The notes under the pieces: model-generated | The model's input: only the letters and a program-made list of their open reading frames with translations | Databases searched by the model: none | What the model was told of the DNA's origin: nothing | Shown: positions 9,701 to 15,789 of the stretch, in pieces | Layout of the letters: each line of letters starts with the position of its first letter | How positions within the stretch are numbered: the stretch's first letter is position 1 | Origin: a virus | DNA length: 25,967 bases | Direction: 5' to 3' (one strand) | IMG/VR virus record: IMGVR_UViG_3300005253_000604 | Location: 1-25,967 of that record | Position numbers and translations under genes: made by a program

Positions 9701-9885
9701 GGATCCCACGGGTCTACCCCTGGATGGTATCGCGGTATAATCTGTGCTATACCCTGAGCGCCAGCAGAGGAACCCAGGTCTGTCCTAAAGCCACTCTCCT
9801 GGTTTATCTGCGCTACAAAGATGTCAGGGTCGATGCCGGCTTGAGTAGCATAGGTACGTGCTAGGGACTCATAATGTGAAGGCAT
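3742..9885 (-). CDS. Giant virion ejection/polyvalent protein with N-terminal transglycosylase
   Basis: A 2047-residue protein, the largest of the window. Residues 1-115 form a soluble-lytic-transglycosylase domain: the catalytic Glu is E30 in INQESGF, followed by AQGIAQI (43-49) and AYHAGPG (90-96). The rest is mostly helical: long charged helices around 200-470, Gly/Pro-rich hydrophobic helices around 530-620 (ADPTTYIGWGIATKL), and a conserved-looking aromatic stretch near 1440-1475 (MPFWVYEWHRLWYLPRQF). Known analogues are internal ejection proteins such as T7 gp16 and the phage large polyvalent proteins, which enter the cell with DNA; the enzyme locally opens peptidoglycan. It lies between portal and scaffold, the usual place of a MuF-type head protein, and is TAATG-coupled to the portal. 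A tape-measure role is less likely because no tail genes flank it. Confidence 0.85.
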   Translation of the reverse strand: MPSHYESLARTYATQAGIDPDIFVAQINQESGFRTDLGSSAGAQGIAQIIPRYHPGVDPWDPDASLRYAANLVAGHLRIYGGDIRKALTAYHAGPGILNRAMELGGGDWEGSIFAAASEFFPQEADRIGRDNATYLANILGGGTLAPRPGQPTLPAAAQETRPLEFFQQFGFQQRQRLKQISEQVFGQPPDRTPQEPFPGFLDLLRPFERENNFNSSRLESIDLEISILLKDVPAPSEIISPFGLIDIGFLGTATNAVLSALPFGPGVDVQTGLTEEASKELELLRAERDNLFARHNDLARFFTAVELQFDILQEIDPEVRAEAQAALDQLVNGNSTIQQQMMDPVLAEIRRQVEEQIDLLSTMTPEEIAILSESDITEKLFEQGRARPVASYLLSTEQLRLSLKGFRPSGPEELQTGEEIRNVLMAQGLDSEEAQAYREDTLARVQDRLAAYKELEQNIASLRTGQGDWSLPKPGTAAYLKTLAVQPILVASQALEKYFEGVVRPIAGQALYYPALIIPGEQKIERDMNIALEDANFWQAAGDAWNANTWHPVAKFAFETLADPTTYIGWGIATKLVRPLPILGRPLSRMVAAAEYGYLQAASAPFRIVGSGLRGIIKRPAATLGLLEGERVSGLLVRFLTRANPDTEYGRLTASQATESLGQALKRGTDFPEGIGLADLGTQVSKTLKSQAVPDVDTVLGWSQRVGGTVTKDTLLASKTILLDLETQLVMAAEDPKKAGLVARQLMVVLGVEDAADGKGFRLVKSLVDNYISTGERQAERLIQGDSLEGIISSIAQFSEKLTVSNHQSLAAGQAERLGILSIPLQKVPEGIGAVWSGSVERWVIRPIARSYLLFGMYHLWNIAETKGKASLAGINPFYRGNRSQMILNSWADSLGTRPEVLLGGGRGLVWGESYATVQQARKGVEKFLAPQWVSRMFREELAIRIQAADQVLIQHQLGLRELKRLLPQVWDEIDKVQRATGMDFRFLPKDLRPWAQDATEANLLRGPDAIRGMPGEATAERLRTLNIEKMLGDYDLIDSHVGDFILTQAKSGRLFTNTDEVGQEVVDLIWDTHLRSPEFFSVHFEEMAEEILTAPINNWEDFSKRLMTLQGMSRGYGGVLEHQYGIAREASEKVVRASDNDAIWDVWRGSSDVFGNRAGHAIDRYIESLQGHIGAVGDRSGDVSLLMNRYKALKTLEASAYSRRRDIAEGIFGKSAPKGARPKTNEQWLKAKEQMGQPFRDIAIAKEALVREVYTLEARIGQQAKNAVPDVAGRTISRVDVALMYNIRPDDVSSMTMLSDLQAIMGKDEFTQELLNRAVINLEPGQDLAALGWTKEAVGEVWDDIMREFRLNPENVSRISPTLMQVEDLVRGVRFESKGAELSAEARTAFQRWADDMADGLGRIEGYGGAPWLQAKGEALDTATTEFYRMFPDYVDLNYLDKFFRSQMPFWVYEWHRLWYLPRQFMRTPGLITGLGRYNEATGGDNYIHVPFTSLEINPLRGTILMGGLRRLLIRDYPEFYDTFSKGQQVLDMAGRFGFYPGAHVTIGNLLFGTGKGPAFNQLGELVPVWMKAPIQGFQAFAELIGNKTMMEASKRLANVFIPERFRSYMIAMKVSQIGEKDPDTGEVISGADLLNKTLAGSPLDPFEQELWDRATGQMSPTFILLDQTGLFRFRPEELTEARAEYDIIVSEYTGFTTEQLRDMRNWGIRWQDIIPPTPEVRDLLSATESLERFSGFTNVLFGAAEQQFRARRNEFWDDIDSLRLGLTAKQEEMDCQFGFAGATQCDHPGSITARNWIKLHSGLGADYQSGFDALRERDRYKDIPVTHEEVVEYYQRTGQPLPTEHPMVELLRMYYDIELQEVFDSETGTLGPDFDTFYIQREILLQAAGERRDELEDQIRQYESELEKLHRWSYVQYLRPYFNRRDLTIERFAPDAQLIIRRWLASDSPLERDRLEAIELDGRSLIGRYQADIKLAGQNLRFYSPDIDAWLAFWQVTDSFRTDEGQRRYEILMQRYRPGSDQELPKVDDSAPVLVLSSGEGGDD

Positions 9886-11606
9886 TACTGCTGACCCTCC
9901 GGACTTATGTTCATCAAGGCCATCATAGCTTGGGTAGCGGGGTCTAGGCCACTGGCAGGTACTTCTCCTGGTGGCCTCTGACCATTGGTAGGTGGACCTT
10001 GCTGTTGTTGTTGACCCATAATCTGACCTATGAGGGCTAGACCGGCTTGGTCTAGTAGGTCTGCATCCTCATTGTTACCAGACTTACGGAGTAGTTGGGA
10101 CTCCTCCCTGAGTGCGGATATGAGGGTAAGCATCGCGAATACCGGAGAGGTCTGTGCATCATCTGACCGTGCCTGTGCCTGCTCCTGCTGTGGGTCATCT
10201 ATCTCAGGGAAGAATAGGTCAAGAGCGGTAGTGTTAGATATCCTGGCTCCAGGTGCTATCATACGGGTGACTGTAGCTCGTTGGATAAGGTCACCTGGGA
10301 TACTGATGGGGTAGCTAATATCGAATAGTATGTCATCTACTGCTAGGTCTCCAGGGACAATAAGGGACTCGGACTCAAAGACACCGCTGGTTACACCCTT
10401 GACCCAGGTGTTGTCAATGTCAGTGAGTAGCCCCATGGTGGTCTTGTGGTATAGACCTAATACCTGTACCGCGGCGGCTGCGACCTGAGACATGAGGCCA
10501 AGTGGTATGTTCTGTACCTGACCAGACAGAGCGTTAGGAAGGGCTCCTCTCTGTATCATCTGTTCGTAGGAACCTATAAGACTGGTTAGCTCTACAGGGA
10601 TACCAGGCATTGAAATGGTACCTAGGTCATCGCCCTCACCCATACGGAATATGGCACCTCGCTTCTCAAGGTCCTCAGTGGAGAGGATTGTATTGGCACC
10701 TCTGGACTTCTCCCAGTATTTAGGCTGTGCTGTGTCACGAAGGATTTGCTGTAGGAAGGTGACTGACCGGTTGTAGTTCTTATATATACCCTCGTTGGTA
10801 GCCAGGATGGACTGACCTACACTCTCACGCCAGTCTACACGGGAACCACCAGCTCGCTGACCTGTAGCTCTCCGCTTGGCGTTGATAGGACCATCATCAG
10901 GTAGCCCACCTGCTGGACCTACAAAGATGGGTATCTCCTCAAATGGTTCCTTCCTTGCAGGCTTAACTAGCTGGTTCTCGATGACGGTAGCATTGATTAC
11001 TCCCTCATCAGTCTGCTCCCACAGGTCGTATACGGTCAAATCCTTGTTGTGCAGGACCGATGGGAAAGGCCAGTTATGACGTTGGAATAGTCTCCGAGCC
11101 TGAGTGGCACCTATACCGAACACATGGGCCACACTGGTTAGTCCTTCGCCATCCCAGTCAGGGTAGACCTCAATGGGGTTCCAAGTCTCAGCTATGAGTT
11201 TGTCCTTGGTAGCCATACAGAGGACGGCATACCAGCCTGTGGCTATGAGGAGTCCGACTGTATACTCCATCCAGGACTTACGGCCACGACGGCGGTACTC
11301 ACGGTCTAGCCCTCTCCAGGTACTAGTGACTGACCGCTCTATGGTAGATGCCCAGGCTATGGATTCTTTATCTAGCCCTTGGACTGGTATCCGGTGTGGT
11401 ATGTTAGGCGCTAGTAGGTGGAGCGCAGTGTTATAGAAGGTGCGTGGGTCATTGACCACAACGCTCTCCATATGCTGCTGCTCCAGCTCGTCGACCAGGG
11501 AGAGGGTGTCATACCATTGGGCTATCTTACGGTCACGCTTAGCCCATAGCTGTTTGAGTTGGGTACAACGTGCGATTACCTGACTATGCTTGGTATAGAC
11601 TGCCAT
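9885..11606 (-). CDS. Portal protein
   Basis: A 573-residue protein directly after the large terminase. The N-terminal part has a helical wing region (HSQVIARCTQLKQLWAKRDR), then a strand-rich core (WNPIEVYPDWDGEGLTSVAH). The central part has NEGIYKNYNRSVTFLQQI and a helix with PNALSGQVQNIPLGLMSQVA, typical of portal stems. The C-terminus is a Gln/Pro-rich barrel tail (GQIMGQQQQQGPP...). Portal proteins form the dodecameric ring through which DNA is packaged and ejected, docking the terminase. Size and gene order agree. AGGAGG site before the ATG; the stop overlaps the start of the giant virion gene. Confidence 0.85.
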   Translation of the reverse strand: MAVYTKHSQVIARCTQLKQLWAKRDRKIAQWYDTLSLVDELEQQHMESVVVNDPRTFYNTALHLLAPNIPHRIPVQGLDKESIAWASTIERSVTSTWRGLDREYRRRGRKSWMEYTVGLLIATGWYAVLCMATKDKLIAETWNPIEVYPDWDGEGLTSVAHVFGIGATQARRLFQRHNWPFPSVLHNKDLTVYDLWEQTDEGVINATVIENQLVKPARKEPFEEIPIFVGPAGGLPDDGPINAKRRATGQRAGGSRVDWRESVGQSILATNEGIYKNYNRSVTFLQQILRDTAQPKYWEKSRGANTILSTEDLEKRGAIFRMGEGDDLGTISMPGIPVELTSLIGSYEQMIQRGALPNALSGQVQNIPLGLMSQVAAAAVQVLGLYHKTTMGLLTDIDNTWVKGVTSGVFESESLIVPGDLAVDDILFDISYPISIPGDLIQRATVTRMIAPGARISNTTALDLFFPEIDDPQQEQAQARSDDAQTSPVFAMLTLISALREESQLLRKSGNNEDADLLDQAGLALIGQIMGQQQQQGPPTNGQRPPGEVPASGLDPATQAMMALMNISPEGQQ

Positions 11607-11615
11607 GGTTGCCTC

Positions 11616-13118
11616 CTACCACTTAAAACCGTAGGTGCCAATTAGTCCTTTATCTGCTGTGCCTACACCCTGATAGGTTGAGGTCCCTATCATAGCAGCC
11701 ATAGCGAGGTCATCCTCACCGGTGAATGTGATGTCGGTGCCATACCAGCGGACTGACCTTAGTTGGCGTACAAGGTCTAGGTCATAGGTGACCAACTGGT
11801 ATATTTCCTTACTCATTTGGGCTATCATGTAAGGTTTAGAGGTACGGGTGGTTAGCCATCCGAACTTGGTACCTAGCTTTCCTGTAGCAAGGTCACTACG
11901 CTTACCAAGGTTAGGATAGTCCATCATCTCATTTATAACAGCCTGACCTGGTCCATTGAACTCTACCTGTACCTCGGCCATGTTGTAGTGTTCACCTAGA
12001 CGTTTGAGCTTCCAAGCAAAAGGAGCAGGCTCTAGGAGTCCCCAATAGGTGGCTACATGGGTAAGCTTCTCACCTAATGCCCATACTATAGCTGCGGCCT
12101 TGTCATGCTCACCTACTGTCGGGTCAGCAGATATGAGGTATATCCCCTTTTCTGTGGGAGGCTCCCATATCCTAGCTCCCTCCCAGGTCTCAGGTGCCGG
12201 GTAGCATCCATGTGCTAGTTCATCCAGTCGGGAGTTGTCAAAGACCGCTTCGCCGGATGTGAGGAAGCACTTGTCAGGGTCCTCTGGGAACTCCTGGTAG
12301 AAGCTCAGGCCACGGTCAGCACGCTTCCTTCTACGCCACCGTATCTGGTCCTCATCCAAGTCAAATAGCTCTGCTACATCCTGCTCCTCAGGTGTATAGC
12401 TCAGGTCACCTCGGTCATTAGGCAGAGCCAGGTGACTACCCCTTGGGATTGTGTACTCTGGGTCAAGAGGCCAGGGAAGGAACAGGAAGTCATAGGACGA
12501 CATGTCACCTCTGGATTCCTGTATCTTGGTATGGAAGTAGTCACCTTCGCCCCATGGTGTGGACTCAATAGCGATAAACCCGGAGTCAAGAGGTACTGCT
12601 TCCTCTGCTGCCGACATGGCCCCTTCCGGGTCAGGCCAACGGGATATCTCGGTGGCAAGGAAGTTGTGCACCGTGTCTCCTCTGATTAGTAGGTTTGACC
12701 TAGCTGTAGTAATGAACATAGTAGAGTTGATGCTAGGCCAGGTAATTTCATAGCTGGAGTTGTGGTGCATAGGAGGCTTTAGTTCATCCGGTATGGAGTG
12801 ATATAAGGAGTGTGCTTTGGTAAGTGCCCTTTGGGTAGCAAACTCATTCTCCGATGCAATGACGGATACCGTACCTGGCACTGTGAGACAATCTGCGAGG
12901 AACTTAGCGATGTATAATGTGGTCGAACCCATCTGACGCGCTTTGAGGACAAGTAGCCTACCTCCTGGTCTGATGTGAGGCCACGCGAGGGACTGTGACC
13001 GGTTGAGTGTAAATGGTACTTCCTCCCTCCGCTTGTTCTTAACCTTCATTAAGGTCTCAATATACCGTTTCCGGTCGGTAATGAGATCCCTTAAAGCGGT
13101 ATCTACCTCAGATACCAT
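11616..13118 (-). CDS. terL: Terminase large subunit (packaging ATPase/nuclease)
   Basis: A 500-residue protein. The ATPase half shows a Walker A-like KARQMGST (59-66), a Walker B position HNFLATEIS (151-159; E157 is the likely catalytic Glu, while the usual Asp before it is Thr), and coupling motif IESTPWG (184-190). The nuclease half has an RNase H-like set of acids: D332 (ISADPTVG), E386 (VQVEFNG) and D469/D470 (GEDDLAMA). The family pumps DNA into the prohead through the portal and cuts the concatemer. It starts just downstream of a small membrane protein gene, with an AGGGGA ribosome site, and is followed by the portal gene. Confidence 0.93.
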   Translation of the reverse strand: MVSEVDTALRDLITDRKRYIETLMKVKNKRREEVPFTLNRSQSLAWPHIRPGGRLLVLKARQMGSTTLYIAKFLADCLTVPGTVSVIASENEFATQRALTKAHSLYHSIPDELKPPMHHNSSYEITWPSINSTMFITTARSNLLIRGDTVHNFLATEISRWPDPEGAMSAAEEAVPLDSGFIAIESTPWGEGDYFHTKIQESRGDMSSYDFLFLPWPLDPEYTIPRGSHLALPNDRGDLSYTPEEQDVAELFDLDEDQIRWRRRKRADRGLSFYQEFPEDPDKCFLTSGEAVFDNSRLDELAHGCYPAPETWEGARIWEPPTEKGIYLISADPTVGEHDKAAAIVWALGEKLTHVATYWGLLEPAPFAWKLKRLGEHYNMAEVQVEFNGPGQAVINEMMDYPNLGKRSDLATGKLGTKFGWLTTRTSKPYMIAQMSKEIYQLVTYDLDLVRQLRSVRWYGTDITFTGEDDLAMAAMIGTSTYQGVGTADKGLIGTYGFKW

Positions 13119-13119
13119 T

Positions 13120-13302
13120 TTAGTCCCCTATCTTAGCCTCTATGCGTGTAAGGACTATAAGGATCTTATTCAGCTTCTCATCTAAGGTGGACATGTTAGG
13201 GTTACTGCTACCGTTACGTCGCAGCAGCACTCCTACAAGACCTATGAATCCTACTATAACTGACCCGGATATACCAAGCAGGACTAATAGAGAGTCTTCC
13301 AC
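13120..13302 (-). CDS. Small single-span membrane protein (60 aa)
   Basis: A GTG start is supported by AAGGAGG four bases upstream. Residues 4-27 (SLLVLLGISGSVIVGFIGLV...) form one transmembrane helix, followed by RRNGSSN and a short amphipathic C-terminal helix (STLDEKLNKILIVLTRIEAK). Such proteins can be holin-like or hold a partner at the membrane. Lying among packaging genes and away from the cell-wall hydrolases, a lysis role is not certain. The stop is one base from the start of the large terminase, so they are coupled. Confidence 0.7.
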   Translation of the reverse strand: MEDSLLVLLGISGSVIVGFIGLVGVLLRRNGSSNPNMSTLDEKLNKILIVLTRIEAKIGD

Positions 13303-13314
13303 TATGCCTCCTTA

Positions 13315-13494
13315 TTATCGCTTCTTAGGGAGTGCCCATGACGGTCTAGCTCTCCGGCGGACCCAACCTAGTATATGAGCCTTTTTGATGTTGCTCCTTA
13401 CAGCACTGAGTTGTCTGAGGGAGCCTACCCAGCTACGCCTCTTCGGACTCGGCTTCAATGATGTCTGGGTCCTCAGGCGTCCGCTCTGTGGCAA
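13315..13494 (-). CDS. Candidate basic protein overlapping terS (59 aa)
   Basis: The gap between the small terminase and the membrane protein is filled by an open frame that starts inside the small terminase gene. A TTG at 13494 has GGAGG six bases upstream. The 59-residue product is strongly basic (SLKPSPKRRSW near the start, GWVRRRARPSWALPKKR at the end) with almost no acidic residues. Its stop lies just before the AAGGAGG site of the next gene. The alternative is untranslated spacer; the rare start codon and out-of-frame overlap lower confidence. A nucleic-acid-binding role is only suggested by charge. Confidence 0.4.
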   Translation of the reverse strand: MPQSGRLRTQTSLKPSPKRRSWVGSLRQLSAVRSNIKKAHILGWVRRRARPSWALPKKR

Positions 13495-14059
13495 GTTTAA
13501 CCTCCGTCTCGGTTCTGGTGATGCTTAGTACGAAGTCCGCAAAGTTGATAGGACCATCAGCATTCGGGCCGACTGCACGGGTGACAGCAAGGAGATCCTG
13601 TGGGGAGTAGAGTGAGCGTATCTTCTGGAGTACTTTGAACTCCCTCTCGGTGAGTGCGTCTAGGTGGTGTACCGCCTTATAGAGTACTTTGAAGTCGGTC
13701 CGCATAGCCAGCCGCATGTTCCTTAGGAACTCTATACGGACCAAGTCCCCACCTACACTAGCCTGGAGTTCACTTAACCTATTGGTTTCAAAGTCAGCAA
13801 AGTCAGGGTCAGAGGCTCGCCACCTGGTAAGGGTTGAGTGATTGATATTTGCCAGGTAACATGCCTGTCTGATAGGGAAGCCAGTAGCTCTGTATCCCAG
13901 GTAGTCAGCTTTAGACTCTGCTGTCCGTGGTCCGCCCTTCATATGTGGGATACGACTTAGGAGAGCCTTCTGACCCGTCTCATCCGCCAAGTCTATCCCA
14001 TCCGGGTCAGGAACAGCGGGTGGTTCCTCACTAACTACTGGCAGTATCTCTTCAACCAT
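13433..14059 (-). CDS. terS: Terminase small subunit
   Basis: From the ATG at 14059 the product is 208 residues. Residues 58-80 form a helix-turn-helix (RATGFPIRQACYLANINHST then LTRWRASDPDF), the usual DNA-recognition unit of small terminases; the following region is helical, as needed for ring assembly, and the tail is acidic (IIEAESEEA). The family recognises the packaging site and hands DNA to TerL. A longer reading from 14107 is unlikely because the promoter (14066-14094) lies inside it; the TATAAT box ends six bases before the 14059 ATG, so the message appears leaderless. First gene of the leftward virion operon. Confidence 0.8.
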   Translation of the reverse strand: MVEEILPVVSEEPPAVPDPDGIDLADETGQKALLSRIPHMKGGPRTAESKADYLGYRATGFPIRQACYLANINHSTLTRWRASDPDFADFETNRLSELQASVGGDLVRIEFLRNMRLAMRTDFKVLYKAVHHLDALTEREFKVLQKIRSLYSPQDLLAVTRAVGPNADGPINFADFVLSITRTETEVKLATERTPEDPDIIEAESEEA

Positions 14060-14065
14060 ATTAAC

Positions 14066-14094
14066 ATTATAGCATACTATGTTAGGTTTGTCAA
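14066..14094 (-). promoter_or_regulatory. Consensus sigma70 promoter for packaging genes
   Basis: Minus-strand TTGACA (14094-14089), a 17-base spacer ending TGC, and TATAAT (14071-14066). The predicted start point coincides with the first base of the terS ATG at 14059. Two bases upstream of the -35 box ends control module copy C. Confidence 0.9.
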
Positions 14095-14096
14095 GT

Positions 14097-14138
14097 TGAC
14101 TAATCACTAGTTATATATACCATTACTCTCTTTAGTCA
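14097..14138 (-). repeat. 42-bp inverted-end control module, copy C
   Basis: On the minus strand it begins TGACTAAAGAGAGTAAT, continues with ATATATAA and AGTGATTAG, and ends TTAGTCA, two bases before the -35 box of the terS promoter. The first 17 bases, plus one preceding T, are identical to copy B; length, ends and placement equal copy A. Likely regulator-binding site. Confidence 0.7.
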
Positions 14139-14166
14139 AGATAATGTGTACAAGCACTTTAGCCTA

Positions 14167-14195
14167 TTGACAAGATGTGACGAACATGCTATACT
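14167..14195 (+). promoter_or_regulatory. Rightward sigma70 promoter for early genes
   Basis: TTGACA (14167-14172), a 17-base spacer ending TGC, and TATACT (14190-14195). Expected start point is near 14202, leaving about 29 leader bases before the ATG at 14231. Control module copy D overlaps its -10 box and start point. Confidence 0.85.
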
Positions 14196-14218
14196 AATGT
14201 ATAAACAGTGATTAGACA
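14178..14218 (+). repeat. Diverged control module, copy D
   Basis: A 41-bp element with degenerate ends (TGACGAA ... TTAGACA). Its right part, TATAAACAGTGATTAGACA, differs from copy A at only two positions over 19 bases. It covers the -10 box and start point of the rightward promoter, where bound protein would be expected to block transcription, unlike copies A and C which lie upstream of -35 boxes. Confidence 0.5.
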
Positions 14219-14230
14219 CATGAGGCATCC

Positions 14231-14902
14231 ATGGTAAAGCACCTCGGCAGACTCAAGATTGTAACCAGACGTAAGGAAGGCCAGTGCAGGTACAAGTACT
14301 GTCCTAAGGACCGTAAGCTGAATCCGGGGGATAAGGTACTCATACTCACTAAGCTTGGGAAGATTGGGACTAGGACCACTATCTTCTACAAGGCTTACCA
14401 TCCAGATTGTTTCGGATTATGGGCACTATGGATGATTGACCAGACACCTATCAGTAAAGACGGTAGGAAGTCTATGGAGCTAGACTCCGATGCTGCTAAG
14501 GTCAGAGCTAATCTAGTGAGGGAGAGGGCAAGGATACTACGCGACATCAGGACTATAGAATCCGGTGATAGACTAGACCGACGTATAGCACGACTTACAG
14601 AGGTTGATAGACTCATAGGTGAGACTGGATACCCTGTACTGCATTATAAGGGAAGGAAGAGTGCGGTCCTGATTGAGTTTGAAAAGTTTATACAGGCTGT
14701 CAAGGACAGATACCTGTCTGAGCTGAGGGTTCCTAAGAAGGTCTTTGACCAGGCAAAGGAGATGGGCATGGAGGGCGAGTTCAGGGATGAAATGGACATA
14801 TGGCACAGAGAGGAGATAGTTAAGGTACAGAAACAGGCGCCACATATGGAAGACACGATGACAGACCAGGAGGACACCAATGGCCAAGACCAAGGTAAGT
14901 AA
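14231..14902 (+). CDS. Putative zinc-binding early protein (223 aa)
   Basis: First gene of the rightward arm, with a GAGG ribosome site five bases before the ATG. The N-terminus has a candidate zinc site: C19-x4-C24 and, after a strand-rich insert, H57-x2-C60. This C4C...H2C layout resembles treble-clef or PARP-type fingers; that assignment is tentative. Residues 85-135 form a long charged helix (AKVRANLVRERARILRDIRT), and the C-terminus is acidic and Gln/Asp-rich. As an early, first-transcribed gene behind an operator-like repeat it could be a DNA-binding regulator, but I recognise no named family. Its last 23 bases overlap the next gene. Confidence 0.75.
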   Translation: MVKHLGRLKIVTRRKEGQCRYKYCPKDRKLNPGDKVLILTKLGKIGTRTTIFYKAYHPDCFGLWALWMIDQTPISKDGRKSMELDSDAAKVRANLVRERARILRDIRTIESGDRLDRRIARLTEVDRLIGETGYPVLHYKGRKSAVLIEFEKFIQAVKDRYLSELRVPKKVFDQAKEMGMEGEFRDEMDIWHREEIVKVQKQAPHMEDTMTDQEDTNGQDQGK

Positions 14903-15155
14903 GCTCATACGAGTACGGACCGGTCGAAATGTAGTGGAGCTAGAGCTAGTTGAGGGTAAGCTCGCTATACAGGTAGGAGATAGCTCCAAGGTGACCCTCA
15001 ATATAGAGGCGGTTAATGTACTAAGAGCTATGCTAGGTGATCCTCAATTCAAACCAGCTAAGTTAGCCACTGCTCTCCCACCTGAGGCCCCTGACCCTGA
15101 ACACACCAGTCCAGACCTAGAAGGGGAAAGCGACTTTGTAGAGGGCATGGTATGA
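14880..15155 (+). CDS. Hypothetical protein (91 aa)
   Basis: The start is set by AGGAGG seven bases before the ATG, inside the end of the preceding gene. Residues 1-45 have beta-strand alternation (SKLIRVRTGRNVVELELVEG, LAIQVGDSSKVTLNIEAV), then a helix (NVLRAMLG) and an acidic Pro-rich tail (LPPEAPDPEHTSPDLEGESD). No family recognised. Co-transcribed with both neighbours; its stop overlaps the next start (ATGA). Confidence 0.7.
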   Translation: MAKTKVSKLIRVRTGRNVVELELVEGKLAIQVGDSSKVTLNIEAVNVLRAMLGDPQFKPAKLATALPPEAPDPEHTSPDLEGESDFVEGMV

Positions 15156-15445
15156 ATGTCGGTGACCTAGTCGATGTAATGCCACATCACCTAGATGGTA
15201 AAGATTGGACTATAGGGCAGGTAGGTGTAATAACGGGACCTACACATACCGAGTTCATTGATAACAGACATCTAACTAAGAAGCAAAGAGCCAAGGTCAA
15301 GATGCCTCCTATTAAGAAAACCTGGTGGAACTGTAATGTGGAGCATAAGGTTGCTAGAGGTGGATATGCTACTGTATCCCTACCTGAGGAGTTCCTCGGC
15401 CCTCATAACTGTACTGAGTCCTGTCCTACCCCACATATGCTGTAG
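15152..15445 (+). CDS. Hypothetical protein, SH3/KOW-like barrel possible (97 aa)
   Basis: ATGA-coupled to the gene before it. The N-terminus (NVGDLVDVMPHHLDGKDWTI then GQVGVITGP) has the rhythm of a small SH3-like or KOW-like barrel: VGDLVxV, then GxxGVITGP. The C-terminus has VARGGYATVSLPEEFLGPHN and two Cys in CTESC. I cannot name a family; a nucleic-acid- or RNA-polymerase-related role would be guesswork. It is the last gene before a 344-base non-coding gap. Confidence 0.65.
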   Translation: MNVGDLVDVMPHHLDGKDWTIGQVGVITGPTHTEFIDNRHLTKKQRAKVKMPPIKKTWWNCNVEHKVARGGYATVSLPEEFLGPHNCTESCPTPHML

Positions 15446-15789
15446 CTCCTTAGGTAGCCCCTTTTCCCCAGATTCATAATTTGCGATACCACCTTCCGGA
15501 GATGTTGGAGCCTGATAGGGTGCCTATACGTACTATCATATGTGTGTATGTAGGGATGTGTGTAGACGTGTGAATAGTTAGTAGCTGGCATGTATTGTGC
15601 ATTCCTTCACAATGTTATCATCCGTACATATGTCCTATCAGTTCACTTTCCTTAGCCTTTGAGTCTAGTATGGGGGTAGTCAAACGGATGTGCTAATGTA
15701 TTGTCCTACTCTTTGTGCTATCCTTCACAATCACAGCAGGCACAAGTATAGGCAGGCCGTAAGGGTAACCTGCCTATACAAGTTAGTGG
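15446..15789 (+). other. Non-coding gap between convergent genes
   Basis: No convincing gene on either strand. The stretch contains a TG-rich patch (about 15538-15572), two copies of an approximate direct repeat (ATGTATTGT at 15590 and 15696, each followed downstream by TCCTTCACAAT at 15603 and 15721), and a perfect 11-bp hairpin at its right end (15746-15779). It separates the rightward early genes from the minus-strand gene at 15790-16356. Confidence 0.6.
15746..15779. terminator. Hairpin between convergent genes, possible bidirectional terminator
   Basis: GTATAGGCAGG (15746-15756) pairs perfectly with CCTGCCTATAC (15769-15779) around a 12-base loop. It lies just beyond the stop of the minus-strand gene (15790) and downstream of the rightward early genes, the expected place for a terminator serving both. 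There is no T-tract on either side, so termination would have to be weak, factor-aided, or the hairpin acts as a 3'-end stabiliser. Confidence 0.5.

Noticed and set aside
14060-14107. Upstream start for the small terminase
   Set aside because: The leftward promoter lies within these codons, so they are not transcribed from it; the extra residues look non-coding.
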